From NCBI GenBank assembly GCA_964556165.1, contig CAZKVH010000011.1, positions 1 through 51,939 on the forward strand: a DNA stretch of 51,939 nucleotides. Direction: 5' to 3'. Under the pieces are notes generated by a model. It saw nothing but the letters and a program-made list of their open reading frames with translations, made no database searches and was not told where the DNA came from. This document shows, piece by piece, positions 1 to 7,907 of this stretch. The position numbers were made by a program, and so were the translations under genes. Source of the DNA: JAQVEM01 sp964556165 (GTDB lineage: Bacteria; Actinomycetota; Humimicrobiia; Humimicrobiales; Humimicrobiaceae). Numbering within the stretch: the stretch's first letter is position 1; the number at the start of each line of letters is the position of its first letter.

Positions 1-90
1 ACACTTGTTCCCATCCCGAACACAAAAGTTAAGCCCTTCAGCGCCGATGGTACTACGCTGTAGAGGTGTGGGAGAGTAGGTCGCCACCGT
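1..90 (+). rRNA. rrf: 5S ribosomal RNA, 3' part (5' end outside the window)
   Basis: The first 90 bases match the conserved 3' two-thirds of bacterial 5S rRNA, including the CCCATCCCGAACAC block near the start, the GCGCCGATGGTA block and the closing GGGAGAGTAGGTCGCC segment. The 5' quarter lies before the window. A run of eight T residues (92-99) follows the 3' end directly and probably marks the end of the rRNA operon transcript. The exact 3' end is uncertain by a few bases. Confidence 0.95.
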
Positions 91-181
91 ATTTTTTTTA
101 GCTAAATTTATTCTCTTTTTAAGTACTTAAGATTTTTTTAGAACTTCAAGTATATATTAAGAAATATAAAATCAAGAAATG

Positions 182-231
182 CAAAAAAAAGATTTTTTTG
201 TTGGATTAATATAATCTTATATTATATGATT
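182..231 (-). terminator. possible AT-rich terminator of xylB
   Basis: On the minus strand, just after the xylB stop, lie a 7-bp A/T stem (209-215 with 221-227, 5-nt loop) and then an A-run/U-run hairpin (182-189 with 193-200) that ends in T residues. Both stems are pure A/T, so this is only a weak intrinsic-terminator candidate. The rest of 91-259 is AT-rich with no gene that I can see. Confidence 0.3.
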
Positions 232-259
232 TTTAGTGTTATCTAATGATGTGAGCTTT

Positions 260-1798
260 TTAGAGTTTGCTTAAATCCTTAAAGTTATCCTTTAAACTTG
301 TATAAAGTGATTTGTAAATCTTGTAAGTCTTTTTATATTGCTTTACATTTTTATCTATCGGGTAATTTTCTTCATCTATATTATTTATTATTTTATCAGA
401 GACATATTTAAAGTCAGGAAAAACATTGCTTCCTTTTCCTGCGATTATCGCAGCCCCAAAGGATGGGCTCTCATCAATTTTTAAAGTTATAACTTTCTTT
501 TTTAAAATATCTGCTATTATCTGTCTCCAGATATGACTCCTTGAACCTCCACCTGATAAGATAATCTGGTCTGTATTAATATTAAGCTCTTTCATCAGTG
601 AAAAACAATCAAGCTGGCTGAATGCTACTCCTTCCATTATTGCTCTTATGAAATGATCAGAGTTATGCGGATAGGAGATACCAAAAAATACTCCTCTTGC
701 ATCGGGGTCTGCATGTGGAGTCCTTTCACCGGAAAGATATGGCAGGAATAAAAGACCATCTGAACCGACGGGTGCTCTTTCTGCCTGTTTATCTAAAATT
801 TTATAGACCCTGGTGCCTGGATATTTTTTTATCATTTCAGGAGATGCGCCGAATTTGTCTGCGTACCACTTAAATGAACCTGCAGCAGAAAGTGTAACTC
901 CTGTGAGATGCCACTTACCTTTGACAGCATGGCAAAAAGAATGAAGTCTGCCGTTTGGATCGTATAGTGGTTTATTAATAGTGGTAAAAACTACACCGGA
1001 TGTACCAATTGAGTCAAGAATTAAGTTATCTCTTATAATTCCAACACCAACTGCTCCAGCAGCATTATCACCGCCGCCTCCTGCTATTGGAGTACCTTCA
1101 ATTAAGCCTGTAAGACTGGATGCTTCTTTGCTTATCTTTGAAGATATTACCTCGGACTCAAATACATCAGGAAGGAGATTCCTATCAATTCTAAGTCCAT
1201 CCAGTATTTTATCGGACCAATTTCTTGATGGTATATCCATTAAAATTGTACCGGAGGCATCCGAAACTTCAGTTGCGTAGGTGTTGGATAGCCTGTATCT
1301 AATAAAATCTTTAGGAAGAAGGATTTTTGATACTTTTTTGTAATTTTTAGGCTCGTTTTCTCTTAACCATAGTATTTTTGGAGCTGTAAAACCTGGCAAA
1401 GCCCTATTATAAGATAGCTTTATGAAATTATCATGACCAAAGATTTTATATATTTCATCGCATTGCTTTTGAGTTCTCTGGTCACACCAGAGTATTGCGG
1501 GTCTTATTACATAGCCATGTTTGTCAAGAAAAACACTGCCGTGCATCTGGCCCGATAGGCCAATACATTCGATATCCTTGGGAGAGATATTTGATTTTTC
1601 AATTGTGTTTCTAATTGTTTTTATTGAAGCGGTCCACCAATCTTCTGGAATTTGCTCCGCCCAACCGCTTTTTGGTGTAATAAGATTGTAATCGCTTGTA
1701 CTTGTAGCGATAAGTTCAATATTCTCATTTATGAGTAGAGCTCTTGTTGAAGTTGTTCCTATGTCAAGACCTAAAAGGTATTTCATTTTTTTACCCAT
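260..1798 (-). CDS. xylB: xylulokinase (FGGY carbohydrate kinase)
   Basis: Phosphorylates D-xylulose with ATP to xylulose 5-phosphate, which feeds the pentose phosphate pathway; cytoplasmic. The 512-residue length fits the FGGY family. The N-terminal phosphate-1 motif (DIGTTSTR, about residues 12-19), the GQMHG segment, the GGGGDNAAGA segment with the expected catalytic Asp near residue 244, and the C-terminal SGGGSRSHIWRQI adenosine motif are all visible. The start is ambiguous: Met1 has no clear Shine-Dalgarno site, and Met5 (MKYLLGLDIG) is an equally good start. The gene is divergent from a CUT2 sugar transporter, and its promoter carries the same operator word as the transporter and the ROK regulator, which supports a pentose substrate. 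No xylose isomerase gene is visible. The related ribulokinase or glycerol-kinase subfamilies are less likely. Confidence 0.9.
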   Translation of the reverse strand: MGKKMKYLLGLDIGTTSTRALLINENIELIATSTSDYNLITPKSGWAEQIPEDWWTASIKTIRNTIEKSNISPKDIECIGLSGQMHGSVFLDKHGYVIRPAILWCDQRTQKQCDEIYKIFGHDNFIKLSYNRALPGFTAPKILWLRENEPKNYKKVSKILLPKDFIRYRLSNTYATEVSDASGTILMDIPSRNWSDKILDGLRIDRNLLPDVFESEVISSKISKEASSLTGLIEGTPIAGGGGDNAAGAVGVGIIRDNLILDSIGTSGVVFTTINKPLYDPNGRLHSFCHAVKGKWHLTGVTLSAAGSFKWYADKFGASPEMIKKYPGTRVYKILDKQAERAPVGSDGLLFLPYLSGERTPHADPDARGVFFGISYPHNSDHFIRAIMEGVAFSQLDCFSLMKELNINTDQIILSGGGSRSHIWRQIIADILKKKVITLKIDESPSFGAAIIAGKGSNVFPDFKYVSDKIINNIDEENYPIDKNVKQYKKTYKIYKSLYTSLKDNFKDLSKL

Positions 1799-1934
1799 TA
1801 TCTATTATTTTTTATTATATTTTATAAAACCTATTCATTCTCCATATGAATCTCTGTAAACCTGCAGAGCTTTTAACTCAGATAATTTAATGTTTAATAT
1901 TGGACTTTTATAAATTTTTTTAAATTACTGAGAT

Positions 1935-1964
1935 ATAGTAGAAAAAAAAGGTTAGTTAGTCAAG
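1935..1964 (-). promoter_or_regulatory. xylB promoter with overlapping operator
   Basis: Read on the minus strand, there is a -35 TTGACT (1963-1958), a 17-bp spacer and a -10 TACTAT (1940-1935), which predicts a start near 1928. The 11-bp word CTTGACTAACT (plus-strand 1954-1964 in inverse) covers the -35 element. It is the mirror image of the copy at 1994-2004, 40 bp away centre to centre. Repressor binding here would block RNA polymerase. The spacing and sequence are seen directly; that the ROK protein binds is inference. Confidence 0.7.
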
Positions 1965-1993
1965 TAAATTATAAAATTAGATTAAATAAATGG

Positions 1994-2022
1994 CTTGACT
2001 AACTGGTATTTTAATTTATAAT
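1994..2022 (+). promoter_or_regulatory. CUT2 sugar-transporter promoter with overlapping operator
   Basis: There is a -35 TTGACT (1995-2000), a 16-bp spacer and a perfect -10 TATAAT (2017-2022). The word CTTGACTAACT (1994-2004) overlaps the -35 element, as it does at the xylB and ROK promoters. Transcription would start near 2029, leaving a leader of about 300 nt before the binding-protein start at 2336. The 1799-2335 gap otherwise holds only AT-rich sequence and the leader element at 2217-2246. Confidence 0.75.
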
Positions 2023-2216
2023 ATTTGTAAAATAAATGTCTTTAACGAAATAAATCAGGAAGATTGATAAAATAAGAGTAGGGATTATATATCCATGAAT
2101 CTGTAATTATGTCAGCAGCAGATACTGTATAGGTATATAAGTCAAAATCATAAAAAGTTTATAAATAATTAATAGATATATTTTTTAAATTTTTAAAACA
2201 GTAAATAAATATCAAT

Positions 2217-2246
2217 AAGGAGGTGAGAAAGAAAATTATAAGGTTT
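2217..2246 (+). promoter_or_regulatory. SD-like leader element upstream of the CUT2 binding-protein gene
   Basis: A strong Shine-Dalgarno-like AAGGAGGTGA (2217-2226) stands about 100 nt upstream of the real ribosome-binding site and is followed by an A-rich stretch and AGGTTTG. A similar element is found at 7799-7827, upstream of the second binding-protein gene. A short frame (codons RFDLDKMLD, stop at 2268-2270) follows, but its only possible starts are GTG inside the SD or ATT/ATA. It could be a leader peptide, an RNA-stability site or a relic. Confidence 0.35.
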
Positions 2247-2335
2247 GACCTGGATAAAATGTTAGATTAGAACCGGGAAAATCTTATTAATATTTTATTA
2301 AAAAAATAATGTTTATTAAGAAGGAGATGAAAGAA

Positions 2336-3436
2336 TTGAAGAAAAGAATAATTCTTAGTCTAATTGTAGCTGCTATAGTTTCAGTGTTACTTGTTGGGAC
2401 GTCCTGTGCTGAGGGCGGAGCTTCGGAAGAAGCAGAAGAAGAAGGCGCTCTTATAGGTGTAACAATGCCTACTAAATCACTACAGCGATGGAATCAGGAT
2501 GGCGACAACATAAAGAAGCAGCTTGAAGCAAAAGGCTATAAAGTAGACCTTCAGTATGCCGAAAATGATGTAAACGCACAGCTAAGCCAGCTTGAGAATC
2601 AGATTACAATGGGCTGTGAAGTCCTGGTAATAGCTTCTATAGATGGTTCTGCTCTGGGAGAGGTGCTGAAGAAAGCTGTAGATGCAGATATAAAATCCAT
2701 TGCATATGACAGGCTTATAATGGAAACTCCTGATGTTGATTATTATGCTTCTTTTGATAACTTCAGAGTTGGTGAATTACAGGGTAAATACATTGAAGAA
2801 GCACTTGGACTAGATGAAGGCAATGGTCCATTCAATATTGAGCTTGTTGCAGGTTCACCGGATGATAATAATGCTTTTCTGTTCTTTGAAGGCGCAATGA
2901 GTGTTGTTCAGCCTTATATTGATAAAGGTCAGCTGGTAGTTGTAAGCGGGCAGACTGAATTTACAACAATAGCTACACCTGCATGGAAATCTGAAACTGC
3001 TCAGGCAAGGATGGATAATATAATAACAGCTAATTATGCTGGCGATACAAAACTTGATGTTGTTCTTTGTCCGAACGACAGTACTGCTATAGGTGTTATA
3101 GCAGCACTTGACAATGTTGGTTATGGCAGCGCCGATAAACCATATCCTGTTATAACCGGGCAGGACGCTGATATACCTAATACAATTGCTATTATTGAAG
3201 GCAAGCAATCAATGTCAGTATTCAAAGATACACGTACCCTGGCTGCTAAAGCTGTTGAAATGGTTGAGGCAATTGTAAAAGGAGGAGAAGTACCAATAAA
3301 TAACACAGAGGATTATGATAATGGTGTTAAAGTTGTTCCATCATTCCTGTGCGAGCCTGTAGTTGTTACTAAAGATAACTACAAGGAAATGTTACTTGAT
3401 AGTGGTTATTACACAGAAGACCAGCTCGAGAAGTAA
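2336..3436 (+). CDS. xylF: sugar-binding lipoprotein of a CUT2 ABC transporter (ChvE/XylF type)
   Basis: Extracytoplasmic binding protein that would deliver xylose, or a related monosaccharide such as glucose, galactose or arabinose, to the ATPase/permease encoded next. I place the start at TTG 2336, because AAGGAG at 2321-2326 sits 9 nt upstream; the in-frame ATG codons at 2309 and 2327 lie before or on that site. From there the protein has about 366 residues: a basic start, a hydrophobic segment ending VLLVGTSC (a lipobox-like Cys) and a short acidic linker. The mature domain carries segments typical of the ChvE/MmsA family, such as MPTKS-x-RW, LQYAENDV, VIASIDG and the AYDRLI region. Substrate choice between xylose and other sugars cannot be read from the sequence; the neighbouring xylB favours pentose. 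Confidence 0.88.
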   Translation: MKKRIILSLIVAAIVSVLLVGTSCAEGGASEEAEEEGALIGVTMPTKSLQRWNQDGDNIKKQLEAKGYKVDLQYAENDVNAQLSQLENQITMGCEVLVIASIDGSALGEVLKKAVDADIKSIAYDRLIMETPDVDYYASFDNFRVGELQGKYIEEALGLDEGNGPFNIELVAGSPDDNNAFLFFEGAMSVVQPYIDKGQLVVVSGQTEFTTIATPAWKSETAQARMDNIITANYAGDTKLDVVLCPNDSTAIGVIAALDNVGYGSADKPYPVITGQDADIPNTIAIIEGKQSMSVFKDTRTLAAKAVEMVEAIVKGGEVPINNTEDYDNGVKVVPSFLCEPVVVTKDNYKEMLLDSGYYTEDQLEK

Positions 3437-3472
3437 GAATTAAAGGTAAAATAAACACTATCTTTTTTTATG

Positions 3473-3516
3473 AACTGCAGGCCGGGTAATCTTATGGATA
3501 TTCGGTCTGCAGTTTT
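3473..3516 (+). promoter_or_regulatory. intercistronic stem-loop after the binding-protein gene
   Basis: A 12-bp stem with one G-U pair (3473-3484 with 3503-3514) and an 18-nt loop is followed by only four T residues. It lies between the binding-protein and ATPase genes. Such hairpins often protect the upstream mRNA and reduce read-through, which gives more binding protein than membrane subunits. A partial terminator is equally possible. Confidence 0.6.
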
Positions 3517-3569
3517 GTATAATAATAAAATGAAAAATTCGCTAAATAATAAGAGGAAGAATTTGCTAA

Positions 3570-5126
3570 ATGGATAAAACTATTCTTGAGATGAAAAATA
3601 TAACAAAGGTTTTTCCTGGTGTAAAAGCTCTTGACAATGTTAACATGGATGTTGTCCAGGGAGAGATACATGCGCTTGTTGGTGAAAATGGTGCGGGGAA
3701 ATCAACACTGATGAATATTCTTTCCGGTGTACATCCTTATGGTACTTACACTGGAGATATTATATATTATGATCACGAATGCAAATTCAGAAACATAAGA
3801 GATAGCGAGCATGTTGGGATAGTTATTGTTCATCAGGAACTTGAACTGGTGCCGTACCTCTCTATAGCAGAGAATATATTTCTCGGAAACGAACGTGCAA
3901 AAAATAGAATAATAGACTGGGACAGGACTCATTATGAAGCAAACCAGCTTTTAAAGCGTGTAGGATTGAAAGAGGACACGCAGAAACCTGTAAAAGGTAT
4001 AGGCGTGGGTAAACAGCAGCTTGTTGAAATTGCAAAAGTACTCTCAAAGGAAGTTAAGCTGCTCATTCTTGATGAACCAACTGCTGCGCTTACAGACGAG
4101 GAATCGGAAAACCTGTTAAAACTGTTGCTGCAGTTTAAAAAAGAAGGCATAACATCAATATTGATATCGCATAAAATACATGAAGTTTCTGAAGTAGCGG
4201 ACAGGATAACAATTCTGCGTGATGGTGAAACTATTGAAACTCTTGTTAAAAGTGTGGACGACATTGGAGTGGATAGAATAGTGAAAGGAATGGTAGGGCG
4301 TGAATTAACTGACAGATTCCCCAAGCGTGAATCAGATATAGGGGAAGTAACCTTTGAGGTTAAGGACTGGAATGTATATGACCCGCTTGATGAAGATAAA
4401 AAAGTTATAAAAAACGCAAGCATGGATGTTCGTAAAGGCGAGGTTGTTGGAATAGCAGGGCTTATGGGAGCCGGAAGAACGGAGTTTGCCATGAGTTTAT
4501 TTGGGAAAGCATTCGGCAGAAATATTTCCGGGAAAACAATGATTAATGGAAAGGAAGTAGAGCTTAAGAATGTAAGAAGTGCAATAAAAAGCGGGATTGC
4601 GTATCTAACAGAAGACCGTAAGTCTGCTGGCCTGATATTAAATTTTGATATAAAAACAAATCTTACACTTGCAGGGCTTGATAAAGTAAGTAATAAAACA
4701 GTTATTAACCAGAACAAAGAAATAAGAGCAGCCGAAGAGTATGTTGGAAAGCTCAATATCAAAACTTCTGGGTTGACGCAGATAGCAGGTAATCTATCCG
4801 GAGGAAATCAGCAAAAACTCATACTTTCAAAATGGACTTTTGTGGAACCGGATATACTGATACTTGATGAACCAACAAGAGGGATAGATGTCGGAGCCAA
4901 ATATGAGATATATTTAATTATAAATAAGCTGGTTTCGGAAGGAAAATCGGTAATATTTATATCTTCGGAGCTTCCCGAAATCATAGGTTTGAGTGACCGT
5001 GTATTTGTTATGAATAACGGTAGAATAGTGGGAGAGCTAAAAAAAGGCGAAGCCACACAGGAATCAATAATGAAGTGCATAATGGACAGTCAGAGTAAGG
5101 GAGTACAAAAAAATGGAGAAAACTAA
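3570..5126 (+). CDS. xylG: sugar ABC transporter ATP-binding protein, two ABC domains (XylG/GguA type)
   Basis: Energises CUT2 monosaccharide import. Its 518 residues form two tandem ABC domains, as usual for this subfamily. Domain 1 has a complete Walker A (GENGAGKST, residues 38-46), a Q-loop region (VIVHQELELVPYLS), a diverged signature (GVGKQQLVEIAK) and Walker B (LLILDEPTAALT). Domain 2 has the family-typical degenerate Walker A (GLMGAGRTE), a canonical LSGGNQQK signature and Walker B (ILILDEPTRGIDVGAK). AGAGGAAG lies about 10 nt upstream of the ATG. The gene overlaps the permease gene by 14 nt, which suggests translational coupling. Confidence 0.92.
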   Translation: MDKTILEMKNITKVFPGVKALDNVNMDVVQGEIHALVGENGAGKSTLMNILSGVHPYGTYTGDIIYYDHECKFRNIRDSEHVGIVIVHQELELVPYLSIAENIFLGNERAKNRIIDWDRTHYEANQLLKRVGLKEDTQKPVKGIGVGKQQLVEIAKVLSKEVKLLILDEPTAALTDEESENLLKLLLQFKKEGITSILISHKIHEVSEVADRITILRDGETIETLVKSVDDIGVDRIVKGMVGRELTDRFPKRESDIGEVTFEVKDWNVYDPLDEDKKVIKNASMDVRKGEVVGIAGLMGAGRTEFAMSLFGKAFGRNISGKTMINGKEVELKNVRSAIKSGIAYLTEDRKSAGLILNFDIKTNLTLAGLDKVSNKTVINQNKEIRAAEEYVGKLNIKTSGLTQIAGNLSGGNQQKLILSKWTFVEPDILILDEPTRGIDVGAKYEIYLIINKLVSEGKSVIFISSELPEIIGLSDRVFVMNNGRIVGELKKGEATQESIMKCIMDSQSKGVQKNGEN

Positions 5127-6294
5127 AATAGGCAATATTTTTAAAAGTAATATACGCCAGTATGCTATGATAATAGCCCTTATCGTTATTATTGTTTTTT
5201 TCCAGATATTAACGAAGGGTGTTCTTTTATATCCCCAGAATGTGGCAAATCTAATAATGCAGAATGGTTATGTAATAATACTGGCTATCGGTATGTTGCT
5301 GTGCATACTTACAGGTGGAAATATAGACCTTTCGGTTGGTTCTGTAGTAGCTTTTACAGGAGCCATAGCCGGGTCACTGATAATTGGTATGAAAATGGAT
5401 GTATGGCTTGGTGTGCTGATTACTATTATAGCAGGTTTTGCAATAGGTGCATGGCAGGGATTCTGGATTGCATATGTTAGAGTTCCTGCGTTTATTGCTA
5501 CACTTGCAGGTATGCTTATGTTCAGAGGTCTTACAAATGCTATACTCAAGGGTCTTACACTTGCACCGTTCCCTGATAATTATCTCAGGTTAACGGGGGG
5601 ATTTACCGGTGATATATTTAATTTTCCAGGCATTAACCTTAATATTACAGCCATTGCTACAGGTGTTATAGCTATAATTCTTTATATTATTTTTGCAATC
5701 AGGGGCAGGCTAAATAAGAGGAAGTATAAGTTTGAGGTTATTTCATTCCCTTTATTTTTACTGCAGATTCTTTTAATATCAGGCGTGATATTGCTATTTT
5801 TCTACTGGCTGTCACGATATAAAGGAATGCCAACTGTGCTGCTTCTTATAGGTTTTCTTATACTTGCATATACATTCATAACACAGAATACGGTGTTAGG
5901 AAGATATATATATGCAAAAGGTGGTAATGAAATGGCAGCGCGCCTTTCAGGTATTGACCCACAGAAAGTTATGTTTTTTGTTTATATGAATATGGGTGTG
6001 CTTGCTACAATTACAGGCATTGTATTCTCGGCCCGCCTGAATGCTGCTTCACCTGTTGCCGGTAATATGTTTGAGCTAGATGCGATAGGTGCATGTTTTA
6101 TTGGGGGAGCATCAGCTTCCGGAGGAGTGGGAACTATTATAGGAGCAGTTATAGGCGCACTGGTAATGGGTGTGTTAAACAACGGTATGTCAATAATGGG
6201 TGTTGGTACTGAGTGGCAATCGGTAATAAAAGGACTGGTATTGCTTGTAGCAGTTGCATTTGATGTATTTTCTAAATCAAGGTCAAGAACATAA
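5113..6294 (+). CDS. xylH: sugar ABC transporter permease (XylH/GguB type)
   Basis: Membrane subunit of the CUT2 importer, 393 residues with about ten hydrophobic segments. The ILTGGNIDLSVGSVVAFTGA segment near residues 65-85 and the GGNEMAARLSGID cytoplasmic loop near residue 270 are characteristic of the RbsC/XylH/MglC permease family. The start lies inside the 3' end of the ATPase gene. The 6295-6468 stretch after it is AT-rich and has no strong terminator. Confidence 0.92.
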   Translation: MEKTKIGNIFKSNIRQYAMIIALIVIIVFFQILTKGVLLYPQNVANLIMQNGYVIILAIGMLLCILTGGNIDLSVGSVVAFTGAIAGSLIIGMKMDVWLGVLITIIAGFAIGAWQGFWIAYVRVPAFIATLAGMLMFRGLTNAILKGLTLAPFPDNYLRLTGGFTGDIFNFPGINLNITAIATGVIAIILYIIFAIRGRLNKRKYKFEVISFPLFLLQILLISGVILLFFYWLSRYKGMPTVLLLIGFLILAYTFITQNTVLGRYIYAKGGNEMAARLSGIDPQKVMFFVYMNMGVLATITGIVFSARLNAASPVAGNMFELDAIGACFIGGASASGGVGTIIGAVIGALVMGVLNNGMSIMGVGTEWQSVIKGLVLLVAVAFDVFSKSRSRT

Positions 6295-6468
6295 TTAAGT
6301 GATTAGAGTTAAAGAAATAATAAAATAAAGTTTATTTCATTTCTTATGGTGTAATTTACAGCAGGTTAATAAGTTTTGAATGCTTAATTATTCTATTTTT
6401 ATAAAAAAATCATAAGGTGAGTAGATCCGATTCTTTTTATAAATTATAAAAATGAGTTTAATAATTGA

Positions 6469-6498
6469 CTTGACTAACTAAAATTTTAATCTTATAAT
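6469..6498 (+). promoter_or_regulatory. ROK regulator promoter with overlapping operator
   Basis: The -35 TTGACT (6470-6475), 17-bp spacer and perfect -10 TATAAT (6493-6498) predict a start near 6505, about 44 nt before the regulator's ATG. The 11-bp word CTTGACTAACT (6469-6479) is identical to the two copies in the xylB/xylF intergenic region. Flanks shared with the xylB copy extend the match to ACTTGACTAACTAA. This pattern fits autoregulation. Confidence 0.75.
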
Positions 6499-6548
6499 CT
6501 TATTATATGAAATGATAAATAAAATTTTTTATTTAACTTCTATATATT

Positions 6549-7763
6549 ATGATCCCTATAAGAAAACAAAAAGCTATAAAGCACACCAATAGAAAAATAA
6601 TATTGAACATATTCCGTAATTCCGGGGTAATAGCAGTATCCGACCTTGCAAAAGAAGTTAACCTGAGCAAGCCAACATTAATAACAGTAATCAATTATTA
6701 TTTAAAAAAAGGGATGGTTATAAATGCAGGTAAGGGATCTTCTACAGAAGAAGGCGGTAAAAAGCCAAATATTTACAGGTTTAATGAGAATGGCGGTTTT
6801 GCAATTGGTATGGTTATATCCGCGAATAAGTTATCTGGTGTAATTACAAATTTAAAGATTAAGATTTTATATAAGAAATCTATACCACTCGAAACTGACG
6901 AAAAGTTTGAAAGTGTCATGGAAAAGATTATCGCCCTTTATAGCGAACTTATAAAGAAAAGTGATATCAGGAGGGATAAAATAATTGGACTTGCTGTTGG
7001 AGCATATGGAATCACCAACACAGACAAAGGGGAAGTGATTTTTTCGCCTCATTTCCCATCATGGGGAAAAAATTTAAATCTTAAAGAAGAAATAACAAGA
7101 CGGATACCGGATGAGATACCTGTTATAGTTGACAACCATTCAAGATTCCAGGTTTTTGCTGAGAAAGTTCTGGGGCTTGGAAAAGGAAAAAATAATATTG
7201 TAGCTGTACAGGCAGGAAAAGGGCTTGTAGCGGGAGTAATTATAGAAAACGAAATTAAACGAGGTAATCACTATTTAATTGGTGAAGTTGGCCATATGGT
7301 AGTGGATCCGGAAGCAAGGGAAATATGCGTATGTGGTGGAAAGGGTTGCTTCGAAGCTATGGTTACAACCAATAGAATATTAAGGATAGCAAGGGAAAAA
7401 TATAAAGATTATCCGGACTCTGTTATATTTAAAGGAAATGGACCGGATAATGTTGATATTGATACCATATTTGATGCTTCAAATAATGGGGATAGGCTTG
7501 CACTTTATTTAATGAATGATGTCATAAACTGGTTTGGTATTGGAATATCAAATATTATTCTGGTTTATGACCCACAGATAGTTATAATTCAGGGGATATT
7601 TACGAAAGCCGGAGATTACTTTATTAAAAGTTTAAGGGAAAAAATTAATAGGGTATCTTTATTTTCAATAAAAAGGGAAACTGAAATTAAGTATTCCAAA
7701 CTCGGTGATAATGTTGGAGTTCTCGGGGCAGCAGCATATGTATTATCCAGATATTTTGAATAG
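6549..7763 (+). CDS. xylR: ROK-family transcriptional regulator, probably a XylR-type repressor
   Basis: Of 404 residues, about 15-65 form a MarR/winged-helix-like HTH (ISDLA-like SDLAKEVNLSKPTLITVINY), followed by the two-lobed ROK sugar-binding fold. The ROK zinc site is intact: GEVGHM with His near residue 248 and CVCGGKGC (Cys260, Cys262, Cys267). XylR repressors of Firmicutes have this architecture and release DNA on binding xylose. Here the operator-like word occurs at the gene's own promoter and at both xyl promoters. There is no obvious Shine-Dalgarno site before the ATG at 6549. The next gene starts after only 144 nt, so the regulator may be co-transcribed with the CUT1 transporter. 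The effector is inferred from context. Confidence 0.85.
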   Translation: MIPIRKQKAIKHTNRKIILNIFRNSGVIAVSDLAKEVNLSKPTLITVINYYLKKGMVINAGKGSSTEEGGKKPNIYRFNENGGFAIGMVISANKLSGVITNLKIKILYKKSIPLETDEKFESVMEKIIALYSELIKKSDIRRDKIIGLAVGAYGITNTDKGEVIFSPHFPSWGKNLNLKEEITRRIPDEIPVIVDNHSRFQVFAEKVLGLGKGKNNIVAVQAGKGLVAGVIIENEIKRGNHYLIGEVGHMVVDPEAREICVCGGKGCFEAMVTTNRILRIAREKYKDYPDSVIFKGNGPDNVDIDTIFDASNNGDRLALYLMNDVINWFGIGISNIILVYDPQIVIIQGIFTKAGDYFIKSLREKINRVSLFSIKRETEIKYSKLGDNVGVLGAAAYVLSRYFE

Positions 7764-7798
7764 ATTTTAAGTAAAGTATTTTTACAAAGAAAATATGA

Positions 7799-7827
7799 AA
7801 AGGAGGTGAAAAGATAAATTGAGGTTT
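7799..7827 (+). promoter_or_regulatory. SD-like leader element upstream of the CUT1 binding-protein gene
   Basis: AAGGAGGTGA (7799-7808) is followed by an A-rich stretch and AGGTTTG, and resembles the element at 2217-2246 in order and distance to the downstream start. Here a TTG (7819-7821) opens a tiny frame, Met-Arg-Phe-Val-stop, ending at 7833. The true ribosome-binding site of the next gene is 91 nt downstream. Function is unknown. Confidence 0.35.
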
Positions 7828-7907
7828 GTTTAAGCGTGGTAGTTTGTATTCTAATTAAACAAATCTCAGAACTATTTTATAAAAGTCACTTAAAGGAGGT
7901 TAAGAAA

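Noticed and set aside
2309..2335. ATG 2309 as start of the CUT2 lipoprotein
   Set aside because: The AAGGAG ribosome-binding site lies downstream of it, at 2321-2326, and points to TTG 2336, where a normal signal peptide begins.
7836..7907. ATG-initiated extension of the CUT1 lipoprotein from 7836
   Set aside because: It has no Shine-Dalgarno site, would place about 24 extra residues before a normal signal peptide, and a perfect AAAGGAGGT precedes GTG 7908.
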